Assembly: GCF_000090795.2 (NCBI RefSeq)
Contig: NW_003546296.1
Coordinates: 304,559-368,558, forward strand
DNA length: 64,000 nt
DNA from: Amphimedon queenslandica
Taxonomy: Eukaryota; Porifera; Demospongiae; Haplosclerida; Niphatidae
Reading direction: 5' to 3'
Below the pieces are notes generated by a model. That model was not told the DNA's origin and ran no database searches. It was given only the letters and a program-made list of their open reading frames with translations. Positions 23,098 to 36,696 of this stretch are shown in pieces (positions within the stretch are counted from its first letter, which is position 1; every line of letters starts with the position of its first letter). A program made the position numbers and the translations under genes.

Positions 23098-23188
23098 TTA
23101 ACTATTATTAATTAACCAGTCCCGTGATACAGACACTCCCAGCTAGCCTGCTCCAAAGCTAAAGGTGTAGCTCTCTCTCTTTCTTCCA

Positions 23189-24324
23189 ATGGATTTCCTT
23201 GATGAAAGGAATGTCTGTGGCCAGACCATACTGAAACTAGTCTCCAGGGCTAATGCTATCATAGCTGAGCTGCTCCGTCTCTCTCAGTTCATCCCTCCAG
23301 TACTGAGACTGGACAACCCGAGGGACAGGCAACTCTACGAGTTTATACTCCCTGACTTTAGGTACTTCAACGGACCCGAGTTCTTTGAAAGCAAGATTGA
23401 TGCTAGCATTGTAAGATTATTATCAGTCGAGAGTGAGAGATTGTAGTGTGGGTGTGGCTCAAAGCTATTGTGGGTGTGGCTATAATCAATTAATTAATAG
23501 GAGCTACAGGACAGAGATGAGGAATTCAAAGAGAATCATTTGGAAATAATTAAAAGATTTTTTAAAGTTTTTGAAAGCATTTACCGATATGTTAATGACC
23601 TGAACAGGTATTAAATAAATTGATTATTAATTATTATTATTATTAATTAGATTTTTAATTGATCTTTATGAGGGCGTGTACGTTCAATTGACTTTGGAAT
23701 CGGTTCTACTAAACATTGATGGAAAACAATTACTGGTAATTAATAATAATAATAATCAATTAATTGATAATCAATTAATTAGAGTGAGGCCTTGTACTTG
23801 TATGGTATCATGTTATTGATTACTGACGAGAAGATTGACGGACTCATACGGGAGAGAATATTAGTGGCCTTCCACCGATACAGGTATGTGTTACTATAAA
23901 TAGACTTACTAAAAATAGAACATTTGTCACAGTGCTGAGACGTCAGTTGACAGTAATGTGGATGATGTCTGTAAGTTGTTGAGGAGCACTGGGTTCACCA
24001 GCAGTCATAAACCACAGAATTATCCTGAAGACTTCTTCAGTAGAATACCAATATCTGATGAATTCATATCAATGGTGATTGGACGCCTTCGGTCTGATGA
24101 TATTTATAATCTGGTGGGTGTGGCTTATCATTATTATACAATACCTGTCCGTTAGATATCCAAGTACCCAAACCCTGAGCACAGAAGCACTGCCCTAGCT
24201 AACCAGGCGGCCATGTTGTACGTGATACTTTACTTCTCTCCTGCTACACTCCACAGCAGGGAGGCACAAATGAGAGAGATTGTAGACAAGCACTTTCCTG
24301 ACAACTGGGTCAGTGAGTGGAATT

Positions 24325-24356
<32 letters not shown>

Positions 24357-27300
24357 ATTAGGTTATTAGTATATACATGGGTATAACGATTGATCTCCTT
24401 GATAAGTGGGAGCCATATAAAGCTGCTAGGACAGCTCTAGCTAATACACTGCAGGCCGGGAACATACAGGCTCAGGTAATTAACAGTGGGTGTGGTCAAG
24501 AGGCAGGGCTTACTGTACTTATTGATTGTATGTAGGCTCGGAGGTTTCTGTCTAAAGTACCTAAACTGAACAAAGCAGTAAGTGGAGTACTTGTATCAGA
24601 ATGTAGTACGACCTGTACCTTTAGATGGAGGGGTACCTTACAGAGGGTACCCTAACTGAGATGTATGTTCTTGATAACCTCTCTCGCCTGATGGGGTCTC
24701 TAAGGGACTCTAATGCCACCCTCCGATGGATAATACTCCACACTGCACCAGGTTAGGGGGACACAAGGGGTGGGGCTAATGGGTGTGGTTTAATTCCAGT
24801 TGCTGATCACAATAAAAAGTGTAAAATGATACGAGAGGAGATTGTACAGACAGGGTACGACCCCAGGGGGCTGTTCCAATTTTTATTAAACGTCTCACAA
24901 TTTGAATTCATCATGAAAGAAGTAAGATACATTTGAGGAGATTATAAATAATATCAATTATTGTTCATTAGATGTTTGAGCACTTGTTGCAAGAGAAACA
25001 GAACAAGTGGGAGCTGTACAAGAAAGAGGCGAGTGAGAGAATGGCTGAACTAGGGGAGGTCTTCTCTGGAACCAAACCACTGACCAGAGTGGAGAAGAAT
25101 GGTAAGGAGGTGTGGTTGGAGGTGTGGCTTATATTGAGTATATTTTAGAACATTTACAAGCTTGGTTTACCGAGATGGCTAGTCAAATTAATCAACTGAA
25201 CTATGAGGACGCAGTCACTGCAGGAAGGAAGATAACTCACTTACACCAAGCAGTGGATGAGGTACATTCAGTAATGAATAAATAAAATGAATAAATTTAT
25301 GAATAAATAAAATGAATGAATGAATGAATGAATAAATTTATGAGTAAATAAATGTGTGCTTGTCGTTAGGTCCAAGAGTTCCACCAGTTGGAGACCATTA
25401 TGCAAGTGAAACAGTTCCTTGAAGACACGAAAGGGTATCTCATTAAAATGTTAAGAACTGTCAATATAAAGGAAGATGTAAGTGGGTATGTCAGTGGGTG
25501 TGGTCAACCCCTCCTCTTTAGAACTTGTCTCAGTTGGAGATCATTGCTGATCTATCCTATGCCTGGATACTGATTGATAAGTAAGAATGAGCCACACCCA
25601 CTTTATAATGTTACTAAAAATAGTTACACTCCCTACATGCAAGAAGGGATCAAGAAGAAACCACAGCTAGTCATTAAACTGAGATCAACCTTCCTTAAAG
25701 TAATAACCATTAATAACCATTAATAACTATTAATAACTACTAATAACTACAGATGAGCAGTGCCCTTGGCCTCCCTTTGCAAAGGATAGATCAGGCCAGG
25801 AGTAATGACCTTGGGTCAGTCAGTGCTTACTACTCAAGGGAACTCGTCACCTACGTCAGGAAGGTATGGGAGAACCTGTTGTTGTTTACTGTTGTTTATT
25901 GTTGTTTATTTTTTAGGTTTTACAGATTATTCCGGAGACTATGTTCTCAATATTACACATGATAGTTAAAGTATTGACTCACGACATTAAAGAGGTAATT
26001 AATAACCATTAATTAATATTAATAACTGGGCCACACCTTCTTAGGTCCCAACTCGATTGGAAAAAGACAAAATGAAAGAATATTCTCAACTTGATGACAG
26101 ATACAAAGTGGGTTGAGCTTATACTCATTGACTCCACCCCTTTTATTAACAACAGGTAGCGAAATTAACTCATGACATATCAGTCCTCACTGAAGGAATA
26201 TTAATGATGAAGACCACACTAGTGGGGGTGATAAAGGTGAGGGGTGGAGTTAGGGGGTGTGGTTACTGTGATACAGGTAGACCCTAAGCAGCTACTGGAG
26301 GACGGTATTCGTAAAGAGCTTGTGAGACAAGTAGCTGGAGCACTCCATCACGGACTCATCTTTAACCCTAAAGCAAAGGTAACTGTTACCATGACAATGG
26401 TATCCTAGCAACCAACCTATAATAGTCTAGTGAGCTTGTTCCAAGGCTGGTGGGTCTTGCTGATAGAATGAACGGATTCAAGAGATCCTTTGAATATATA
26501 CAGGACTATGTGAACGTGTATGGACTGAAGATATGGCAGGTAATTTTAATAATTAATTAATAATAATAATTTAATTTTAATAATTAGGAAGAGATTTCAA
26601 GAATAATTAATTACAATGTTGAGAAAGAGTGCAATAGCTTTCTTGAGAAGAAAGTAAGCCACACCTCCTAATTAATTATTTATTGACCACACCTTCTAAT
26701 CAATTATTCATAGGTCCTTGATTGGGAGTCGGTCTATCAAAGTCGTATCATTCCAATACCTCAGTATCCTCCTGTGGATCAGCTATCAGTTAATTTCATT
26801 GGACGACTAGCACACGAAATACTGAGAATAACCGACCCCAAACTAACAATCTATGTAGACCAAATGAACACTTGGTAATTAATTAATTAATTAATTAATA
26901 TTAATCAATCAATTAATTAGGTATGATAAGAGGACGAATGGTGAAGTTGTTAATTTGAGGCTTTGGGAGTATCTTGAGGTAACTCAGTATATCTTTGTGT
27001 ATTTCAGTATATTCTTGTTTATTATAGAAAGCTGTTGATATATTTGGTTTGAGTGGGTTGGACAGATTGTTTTGTTTCATGATTGTCAAAGAAATAAAAT
27101 ATTTTATAAAGTATTTCAAAAGGTATTATATTGATAATTATTATATAAATACAGTTGTTGGTTTTTGCATTTAGAAATTTGTTAAAATTGAAAGAATTCC
27201 AAATGTTACTTAAGAAATTATCTCAAGTTGTACGGTCACCTCTCACTTTGATTCGTAAGTACAGTATTTATGTATTATTATTATTATTATTATAATTATT

Positions 27301-28299
27301 GTTGTTATTATTATTATTAGCTGAGGCTCAGAAGACCTATGGGTTCTTTGTTCAGAAAACCGTTAAAGTTTGGGATCCTTATCTTGCTTGTGTCCTTCGT
27401 GTGGGACAGCTCCAGCTGATTCGCTGTCAGATAGCAAACCAGTTAAACCGGTGTGGCAAGTTTGATTCAAGACTATTAGTGAATGCTTTAGAGACTTTTA
27501 ACAAGTAAGAGATGAAGCCACACCCCCTAATGAACCGCTCCCCTATAGCTCCCTACTGTCAGCAGTTGAGGCTCATTATAGGGACCCTGACAAGCCTTAC
27601 CCTGGGGTTAATGAACAGGACAATGATATTCTCTCAGAGCTGACTCCCTACCTTGAAACAACTGGAATATCTGATCCACTGTCCAAAGTACTGATTACTA
27701 GTTATTAATAGTTATTAACTCATTAATATTCATAGATATACATCACTACTGACGTGATGGACCAGTTCTCATTAATTAATTTCTTGTTTGTGATTTCTCA
27801 GTTATCTCGTCTCACATACACTAAAACCACAGGTATTAATGTTATTCATTATTATTATTATTAATTGTATGGACAGGCTCATTGACTGCTAAGAAACCTG
27901 TTGATCCAATTGATGGAGCTCCTTTTGTTGCCGGTTGTGTCACTTTATTGAGACAATTTCATTCGGACAATTCTGAACAATGTCTCCTCTTCTTAGGACA
28001 GTACATTAAGTCACTGATGGAAACCAGGTAGGAGGAGCTATCAGGGAATGTTATAAAATTGAGAAGACATGGCTTCATAGTTTCATGTACAAACTCTTAT
28101 TCCTTTAGTAAAGATAAAGGTGACATTACTGGAGATGCTTTCAGTGCCCTCTGCTTTATGGAGGAATATGCTCATTACAGTCACTTACCTAGAAGAGTAA
28201 GCCACACCCACTAGTTAATTAATTAATTATAATTAATAGTGTTTGGAGCAATACGTCCCAATGTATTTACTTGACGAGTATCGATATCACATCAATTAA
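23189..28299 (+). CDS. WASHC5: WASH complex subunit 5 (strumpellin)
   Basis: More than twenty exons with short introns reproduce strumpellin from end to end, roughly 1,150 residues. Start [20 protein letters not shown], then [83 protein letters not shown]-like and [19 protein letters not shown] segments, [70 protein letters not shown] and a final exon ending [12 protein letters not shown]. Strumpellin is a core subunit of the WASH complex, which activates Arp2/3 on endosomes for retrograde and recycling transport. No frame breaks were noticed in the exons read. It ends 73 bp from the convergent IFT52 stop. Confidence 0.95.
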
Positions 28300-28372
28300 T
28301 AACTATTAATGTTTGCTGTGTACATAATAATAATAATAGTAATAGTTATTTGTTTGAGAAATTTTTAATTAG

Positions 28373-30373
28373 TTAACTTGGTGATATTAATCCTGGGGGA
28401 TCCTAAAAGCCAATTAATAATAATAATAATAATAATAATACATTCATTACCAGTGCTGGTTTCTTGTATTCAGTGATGTGAGACACTATATAGCTGACGA
28501 TATCCTTAGCAGTCCGGCAGTCCTCAGGTAGTTCCCTAGTGATGCCCAGTATGGCCCCTGACTCTCGTACATAAAACTCTAAATCGTCTTCAGTACCTGC
28601 ATGCATGTATATCTAATTAATGCCCATTATTCTAATTAATGCCCATTATTCTAATTAAAGCCCATACATTTGTTAGTAAGTTGTGATAGTCGTACTCTCT
28701 CGGAGGAGAAGCACTCGTCAAGATCAAAGAGGTCCAGAGCTGGAGGAGGAGGCTCATGGAAGGAAGGAGGGAATACTGCTGGTTGTAGTGGAGGGAGGGG
28801 CGTCTCAAACTGAGGAGTGATGAGGGAAAGAGGCTCGTGTTTCAAGTGAAGTTTATCGTAAGATCTGTTGTTAGTAGAAATGGCATCATAATGACATCAT
28901 CGTGTACATGGACTCACTTGATAACTTGAGGCAGTAGTCGTGTGTCTAGTGAGTATTGTTGAGAATGGAACAAAGATGTGAAGTCTGACGGGATCTATAA
29001 ACAGTTGTACATGTACAATGATCTTATTATAAAGTACCTCGTCACTTTCTTGTAAGCAAGTCCTTAATTTTTCTGAAGCTTTACCAATGTCAGGTTGCAA
29101 GTGAAAGTCAGAAATCTATCAATTGATTCATTGATTATTGCAGTACATGTTTGATTACCTCTGGGTCATCAGCATCAATTTGATTCAATTGCAATTCATC
29201 AGTTGTCAGCCACTGAATTATAACATTGAATATCTATAATTATTAATTAATTACAAGACAATGTTATATTATTGTCTTTACTGTCTCATTCCTTTCTTTG
29301 TGTATAAAACTATCAGAAAACATTTGAGCTGATCCAACCACAGCTAGTTTACCAGACTATAGTAGCAATACAATAGCAGTAACAGTCTCTCAGTGTATTA
29401 CCTGCCCAGCAGTACAGAGAGCACAGATTGGTCTGTTCAATGGATAAGAAGTGGCCCCTGATGATAACACTGCCACTGCTGGTTTCTGTACAGTCAGTGT
29501 CCCTCCATATGGATACACAAATGGGACTGACCTACAGTACAAGTGTACAAGGTGAACAGTTTATGTCTGACTGGTTGTGCATGTGCTCTTACTGGAATAC
29601 AGTCGAGTGTCTGTTCATTTCATAATCATTTACATCTTCTGATCCACTTGATGCTGCATTAATTATTGACCTATCATTATTAATTAATAATATTGTTAGA
29701 CTATGAATATTAATTACCTATTTAATATTCCGTTTGCTATAAAAGATTCCTTTGGATGTAAGAACTTGTGATAAACACTCCTCACTACTGAATCTATTAA
29801 ATATCAATAGCTTTAGCCCCACCCTTGACCACACCCACCATTATTAAGTAATATTCCGAATTCTTCCAGTAAAAAGTTGATGTTACATTCCTTCTCTCCT
29901 CCTTCGCTCATTAAGAGAAGGACACACCCCCCACTACTGATGTAGCTACGTAGAGCATTGAACTATGGAAATGGAGACACTAGATGCCATGATCTTATAA
30001 CCTACCTCAGCTAGTGAGAACTTTTCTCTCGGCAAACCAAATATTATGAGAGCAGCCATTTTGAGTCTATCAAAAGTGATCTCGTCCCTCTGCTGTCTGA
30101 CTGTCCAGTGAACCTTCAACCTGCTGTGTATTAGCTTGAATCCAGTACTGGGAGTGAACATCTCCTGTGTAATGTATAGAGGGTAAGGTCCATTGGATAC
30201 AGTGCAGTACCTTTTTTGAAGTGTTGAATAGTATTAGCTTTCTGTCATCATCAAGCAAGTGATCTTGCTGCCCATTCTGTGAATTTGGAGAAAGTAAAAA
30301 GAGCAAATTATTCACTGACCTCCTCAAAATGGTTTGATATCTCTGGCATATTATTTGAATTATACCCATTCAT
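28373..30373 (-). CDS. IFT52: Intraflagellar transport protein 52
   Basis: About a dozen exons on the minus strand from the ATG at 30373. Recognised segments: NNMPEISNHFEENGQ near the start, a GIFT-type N-terminal region with FSLAEFEIL-like helix, then TCLQESDEV, the family hallmark KHEPLSLITPQFETPLPPLQ and AVFPPSFHEPPPPALDLFDL, DECFSSERVRLSQLTNKC, and EDDLEFYVRESGAILGITRE. The last exon (DPPGLISPS) ends at TAA 28373, after an (AAT)n-containing intron. IFT52 is a core subunit of IFT-B and is needed to build cilia and flagella, consistent with flagellated choanocytes and larval cilia if this is a sponge. A second ATG lies at 30369 but is out of frame. Confidence 0.94.
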
Positions 30374-30590
30374 TCTTTTCTTGACTGTCACTGTTTGTTT
30401 ACTCCGTAGATCTATATTCTAGCTAGTATACGGAAATAGTTGTTTATCCCGTATATTAATAGGATTCTTTTGGACACTTTAGCTAGTTATTAATATTCAT
30501 AACCACTTTTGGCACTAAGTTTTGAATTTACAACACTAATAAGACAAGAATCATAAAGGATAATAGTTCTATTGATTGTTATAGCATAGT

Positions 30591-31212
30591 TCATCTTTGT
30601 TTATTCATGAATTCTTTCACCATTTGGCTAAACTCTGTTATTCCTTCAAACACTCCTTCTCCTTGAACAGCGCAGGTACCCTGTACCCTCCAGTCCCTGT
30701 TCTTTACATTATTCAGTCCTAGTTTCTCTGATACTTCTGCTGGTGACTTTGCCTGTGGCTGATCTTGCTTATTTGCCATTACAATTAACGGTACATTTAT
30801 CATGTCCTCAGATTCTAAAAATAGATATTAATATCAGTACAGATTCTTATCATGTAATGTTAGTACCTAGTATCCACTCAAGTTCTTCTTTGGCTTCATT
30901 AAACCTTTTATAGTCTGCACTATCAACAATGTACAATAGTCCATCACAGTTCTGAAAGTAGTGTCTCCACAAAGGTCTCAGTACTTCCTGTCCTCCCACA
31001 TCCCAGACAGTGAAACTCAAACTCTTAGTTGGCTGAACTGTTTCCACGTTGAATCCAAGTGTTGGTATGGTGGACACAGTTTCGTTTAGCTTTAGTTTGT
31101 AAAGTAGAGTTGTTTTTCCTGCTCCATCCAGTCCAAGCATTAGTATCTTTGCTTGTCTTGGAGTAGTAAAGTTCTGTATTGCATCATAGAGGATTGAGGC
31201 TAGCTGACCCAT
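30591..31212 (-). CDS. ARF-family small GTPase (ARF/ARL type)
   Basis: Two exons give about 185 residues. MGQLASIL begins with the N-myristoylation Gly and an amphipathic helix. All nucleotide-binding motifs are present: GLDGAGKTT (P-loop), TIPTLGFN (switch I), WDVGGQ (switch II), NKQD, and CAVQGEG. The intron splits codon E of WILESED. The family cycles between GDP and GTP on membranes to control vesicle coats and lipid enzymes. The sequence [19 protein letters not shown] and the CAVQ motif lean toward an ARL rather than canonical ARF1, but I cannot name the orthologue. It lies tandem to IFT52 (218 bp between) and divergent from the CHRD gene. Confidence 0.92.
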
Positions 31213-31539
31213 TTCGTCTGCTTTGATTCTTTAGCTGCTATTTCTTTATTCTCTTTCTTTGTTATCTTTTTCTGTTTAAAAATGTCTTCAATAACTTTCC
31301 TTTTATACCCTACACAGTAACTGCCTGTCAGTGTACATGTGTATGTGAGTTGTTTTATCATTTCTTGCTATGCTAGTTCTGCAATCATCATTCCTTACAC
31401 GTCACTGGTTGCTTATACTGTTACTATAAATAGTAACAGTGTCATATTCCTTTTTAGTACCAATGAATATCATTAATATCCATATATGGGAGTGTATGAG
31501 CCCCGCCCTTATTGCATTTGCAGCAACAGTTCTTTAACT
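31213..31539. other. Divergent spacer between the ARF-like GTPase and the CHRD gene
   Basis: 327 bp containing no recognisable gene. On the plus strand a possible splice acceptor (TTGCATTTGCAG) lies 18 bp upstream of the chosen CHRD start, so a 5'UTR intron is possible. Confidence 0.4.
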
Positions 31540-34500
31540 ATGGAGAAGTTCTTGTTCTTATGTTTGAGTTTCCATCTACTAGTGAGCCTCTCTTTGGGAG
31601 AGGTAGAGCTGATCTGTCCAGCTGTACTAACTGGGGTAAGTGCTGTCCCTGTATGAAAGGACCCAGTGTATTATTACCTAGTCTAGCTACTGAATAATGA
31701 ACTGGCCGATAGCTTTTTCTTTAGAGCAGTGAATGATGCATGTATTTATGTTGTGTAGACACTTTGAGTTAATTGTACAACTATTTCTCTACACAGAGTG
31801 AATACACTTCCCTCACTCCTGGCCCACGCTCCATTGCTTTTAGAGAAACCATCCCCAGACCAGGTACACCCAATCTGTTCCACCTGCAGCACCTCTCCCT
31901 CTCTCTCTCTCTCCCTCTTAGGATCTCCATTTCGTGTCAGTATATATCGTGGGTCCACTGAGTGTGTATTCCTGGATCACATCCCCTACCAAAGAGGGTC
32001 CAGTACTTATTACATGACTGTTGATATTCCCAATATCTCATGCACTAGGAGCAACAACTGCAGACTAGTCCTTAGACAAATTGATAGTAGGTTCCATAAT
32101 TTATGTATTTATTTATTTATTTCAATGCAGCTACATCTAATGGTTATTGTCAGTATCCTAATGGTTGTAACGTGTATAATTCAACAACACAAATAACAGT
32201 CAGGTATTGTATAATAATAATAATAATGAATGCATCTCTTTACATTTCAGAGGTACTTCCACTTCTTGTTCTGGTGTCAGGAGGAGACCAGCTGTAATGT
32301 ATAACTGGCCGTACGACCCAACCCAACTATACACTGTAATGGTTTTAATAGTTATTAATAGTTAATAGTGATTATTAGCTATTAATTGTTATTGAAATAC
32401 TTTAGGCCACCATAAGGAGCGGTACATCTTCATCAAGAGCAGCTGGTCAGTTCGTCCTGATTGGATCAAACCTAATATACAACATTTCAATGACAGTTCC
32501 CTTTACGTAAGAATTGATCATTAGTTAATTATAAATTATTATTATTAATAGTGGCTCTGGCAGAGGAGTCTCCTTAAGGTTCTCATACTACCCAACCACA
32601 GAAAGAATGGAAGTGATCTCAACTCTCAGTAATGTTAACGTGGAGAAGGGCTGGACCTCAGGGACCTGGTCAGGACTGTCTGATAATGAGAGGAGACTGT
32701 TCAAGGTACCACAGTCTAATAGCAGCTGCCTCTTTATTATCTTACAATAGAATGGACTCATCTTCATAGACATTGTTGCTGATTCCACCACTATCACTGG
32801 ACAAATACTCCCAGCTGGAAATGTAAATTTATACTAATAGTTGTTATTATTTGTAATGTTGCTCTAATAGACTGGAGCTGCTGATAATCGCTATGGCAGT
32901 GAGTATGGTTCGTATACCAGTGGTGGTTGGTTCACTGGTAACCCATTCACTGGGCCAATGGCTACTGCTACCTTCTTCTCTTCACCTTCTGGTCGGCCTT
33001 GTACCAACAGCAGGTACTTTGGGGTAAGTCAAGAGACTCAATGAATCATATTGTGATCCTCTTACAGTGTATGCTGTCTACTCTTAACAATGGAGGGGGT
33101 ACTGCAGCTGTATCACTGACCAGTAACAGGTATGAGATATAGTAATTCATTAATTAATTATTCACTTTAGGATTGTGTTCAATATTCAATTATTTAATGT
33201 TTCAAACATTAACAATATTAATATAATGGGATTAGCTACACAAGGTAAGTTATTAATAGTTATTGATAGTTATTAATATTTATTAAAAGCAATTGACTTG
33301 ATGTCTTATTTGTCTAATGGTAACATGGTGACTGGAGTAATGGACATCAGCGACCTCCAACAGAATAGATTAACATCTGGTACTAATGAATATTAATGCA
33401 ATGAATATTAATTGATTATTGATTGATTATTAATTAGGTTTGTCCACTCTATCAGTATCAACTTCTGCTGGTCAGTTATCCTGTGGTATTGAAGAAGGAA
33501 TGATAGTCAGTAATTAATATTGATTAATTAATAATATTTTATCTATGAATATCATTATAGTCAATGTTAACCAGTGGTGTTGAAGTACCTCCAGTAGGTG
33601 TGGCTACCAATGGTTCTGGCTCCGCCTTTTTGTCAATTTCAGTTTCCGGAGACATTAAACTTCAGGTTACGGTAAGTGCTCATTACCATAGATATACGAC
33701 TGTTAGAGGGATTGGAGACTCTTGGCAATTAGCACAATTAGTGCCTACCATCCGTGTTTGCCTTAAGTCACACCCCTTCACAATGGCAGCTATCATGATC
33801 CTTTCAAGAAACTACTCCAAATGCTATAAGGCCTACAAATAAGCATTGAATACTACAATAGATAATGATATTGACAGATAATTAAAATTTGTGTTCTATA
33901 AGTGCCTTTGAAGCATCATATCTCCTATATTCATGATTCTTTTAAACAAAAACCTCAGTTTTATCCTTCCATTTGCAGACCTATAAATACCAAAATAAAT
34001 ATTACATCAACTTAAAACTGACATTGCCAAATATTTCATCATAGTAGCTCTCCATTAATGAAAGTCTTACAACCATTCATGATTCTAGTTAGCTGGTTCA
34101 GTCCCACAAAGTCAACAAGTGGAAAATACCCTTTAGGCTCTACTGTTGCAGTATCTACATCTGTAGGCACTTATAAAGGACCCAGTCAACTACTTTAAAC
34201 CTTTACCTAACTGCTCAATACCTTACCTGTCTGTATTAAGCTTCCAAACTAATACAATAGTCCCACAAAAATGTACTGTTGGTTCTGCTCTTCCTCCATT
34301 GAAATAGCACAAGGTCAAAGAAAAGGCGTGACTATGAATATACTTAACACAAACGCGGATGGTGAGTGTAGTAGTAATGCGCTCACGTGACCAGTCTCCA
34401 ATCCCTCTAACAGTCGTATATCTATGTCATTACCATGGTAACGTTATTACCATGGTAACGTTACCCTTCATTATTAATAGTTAAATGGTTTGACTTCATC

Positions 34501-36665
34501 TTTATTGAATTCACATCTTCATGGCCCCGCCCCCTTGGGATTAGCTACCAGTTCAATACCTTATGACCTCAGTTCTAAGATCAGTGGAAAGAATGGGAGC
34601 AGCTGGAACATCAACACTGTACTTAAGGTAAAGCAGATTTACAAAAATGGCTCCGAAATCATTCCAAAATTTTATTATATTTTCTGATGCATATTGATGT
34701 CCTTATGCTGTGTAGAAAGTTTGAGCTGATTCCAACTTCAATTTTTTAGGTTATGGTGGTTTTAAAAAAACGTCAAAAATCTGAAAAATACCCAAGGCTA
34801 TAGTCCATGGTTTTTTCCAAAAAATGGCCAAAAATTAACTCCAAATTTTTATTACATTTTCTGATACATATTGATGTCCTTATGCTGTGTAGAAAGTTTG
34901 AGCTGATTCCGACTTTAGTTTTTTAGGTTACGGCCATTTTAGAAAAACGCCAAAAATCTGAAAAATGCCCAAGGCTATAGCCCATGGTTTTTTCCAAAAA
35001 ATGGCCAAAAAATCACTCCAAATTTTTATTACATTTTCTGATGCATATTGACGTAATTATGTTGTGTAGAAAGTTTGAGCTGATTCCGACTTCAATTTTT
35101 CAGGTTATGGCCGTTTTAAGAAAATGCCAAAAATCTGAAAAATACCCAAGGCTATAGCCCATGGTTTTTTCCTAAAAATGGTCAAAAAATCACTCCAAAT
35201 TTTTATTACATTTTCTGATACATATTGATGTCCTTATGCTGTGTAGAAAGTTTGAGCTGATTCTGACTTTAATTTTTCAAGTTATTGCCATTTTAAGAAA
35301 ACGTCAAAAATCTGAAAAATACCCAAGGCTATAGCCCATGGTTTTTTCCAAAAAATGGCTCCAAAATCACCCCAAATTTTTATTACATTTTCTGATACAT
35401 ATTGAAGTCCTTATACTTTGTAGAAAGTTTGAGCCAATTTTGAGCAAAAAATTTGTAGTTATTGACATGTAAAGCGATCCAGGGCTTTAAAGATTGGGTC
35501 ACCTTTTGTATAAGCATAAAAGGATATAGTTCTGGATATTAACTTTCACCTTTAACTCATTGATAGAACATATCAGCGTCTGAGCTGAGGTATTTCAAGG
35601 AAGGATTGTTCTACCTGAACATGCACACGACTGCTAACCCCAGCGGAGAACTGAGGGGACAAGTATCAGTAATAGGAGACTGGGTCTGCCCTAGTACTGG
35701 GGCCCTTACCAACCAATGTAATGTGCAGCTGCTATTGCTATTGCTATTGCTATTATTATTATTATTATTTATTAGGTAAATACATTAGCCTTATGTTGTC
35801 AGGAGCAGCTCTTGCTGACAATACTAATAATAACATGAAACCAGCTGGAACTGGAGCTGCTATCATTGACAGAGTTGGAAGAATACAATTTAGGTACTTG
35901 TCTAATACGGTTGATTTATTAATCAATTTCATTTATTTATTTTAATTATTTAGTATATCGTTAATGAATGTCCCTGATGCTACAGTACAGTTTATGCTGA
36001 CCAGTCCAGGAGGAGTTTTAATAACTAGTAATAACTTCCAGACCAGCCCCAACAGAGACAATGTAAAAGAATTGATGGTAATTATATAACAATATTAATA
36101 ATATGTAATTAATTAATTAATTCCAGGGTTATTATCCAGCTAATTTTGATGATGTTTTATCTGATGATGTCATCAATTATGCTAAAGCTGGTCGTCTTGG
36201 TTTTAATGTGACCACACCCACTTATCCCGGCGGAATAATGTATGGGTCTATACCATCCATTGATACCAGTGGGTGTGGTCAAGATCAATATGTAATAAAA
36301 GTGGGAGGAGAGAATGGGTGGAGTCAGGGACAACGCTACCTGCCTATCAGAATCCTCCAAGGAGATTCATTGAATTTTGAATTTCAATCACCTGATAATG
36401 TATATCTAATGGAGAACAAAGTAATTATTATTTTATTAATTATTAAGCATTCATCAACTATTATTAGAATCGTTATGATGGCTGTGTTTTTAGCACAGCT
36501 ACATTGCTCTTTGATAGACCTGGAACATATTCTTATACTCCACCTGCTACTGGTACCTACTACTTTGCATCCAATTCATCTTGTCAAGGGCAACCGCCAA
36601 TGAAGATACCTGTATATGCAGCAGGTAATGGCTTAGTTTTACTATTAATATTATTATTATTATTA

Positions 36666-36696
<31 letters not shown>

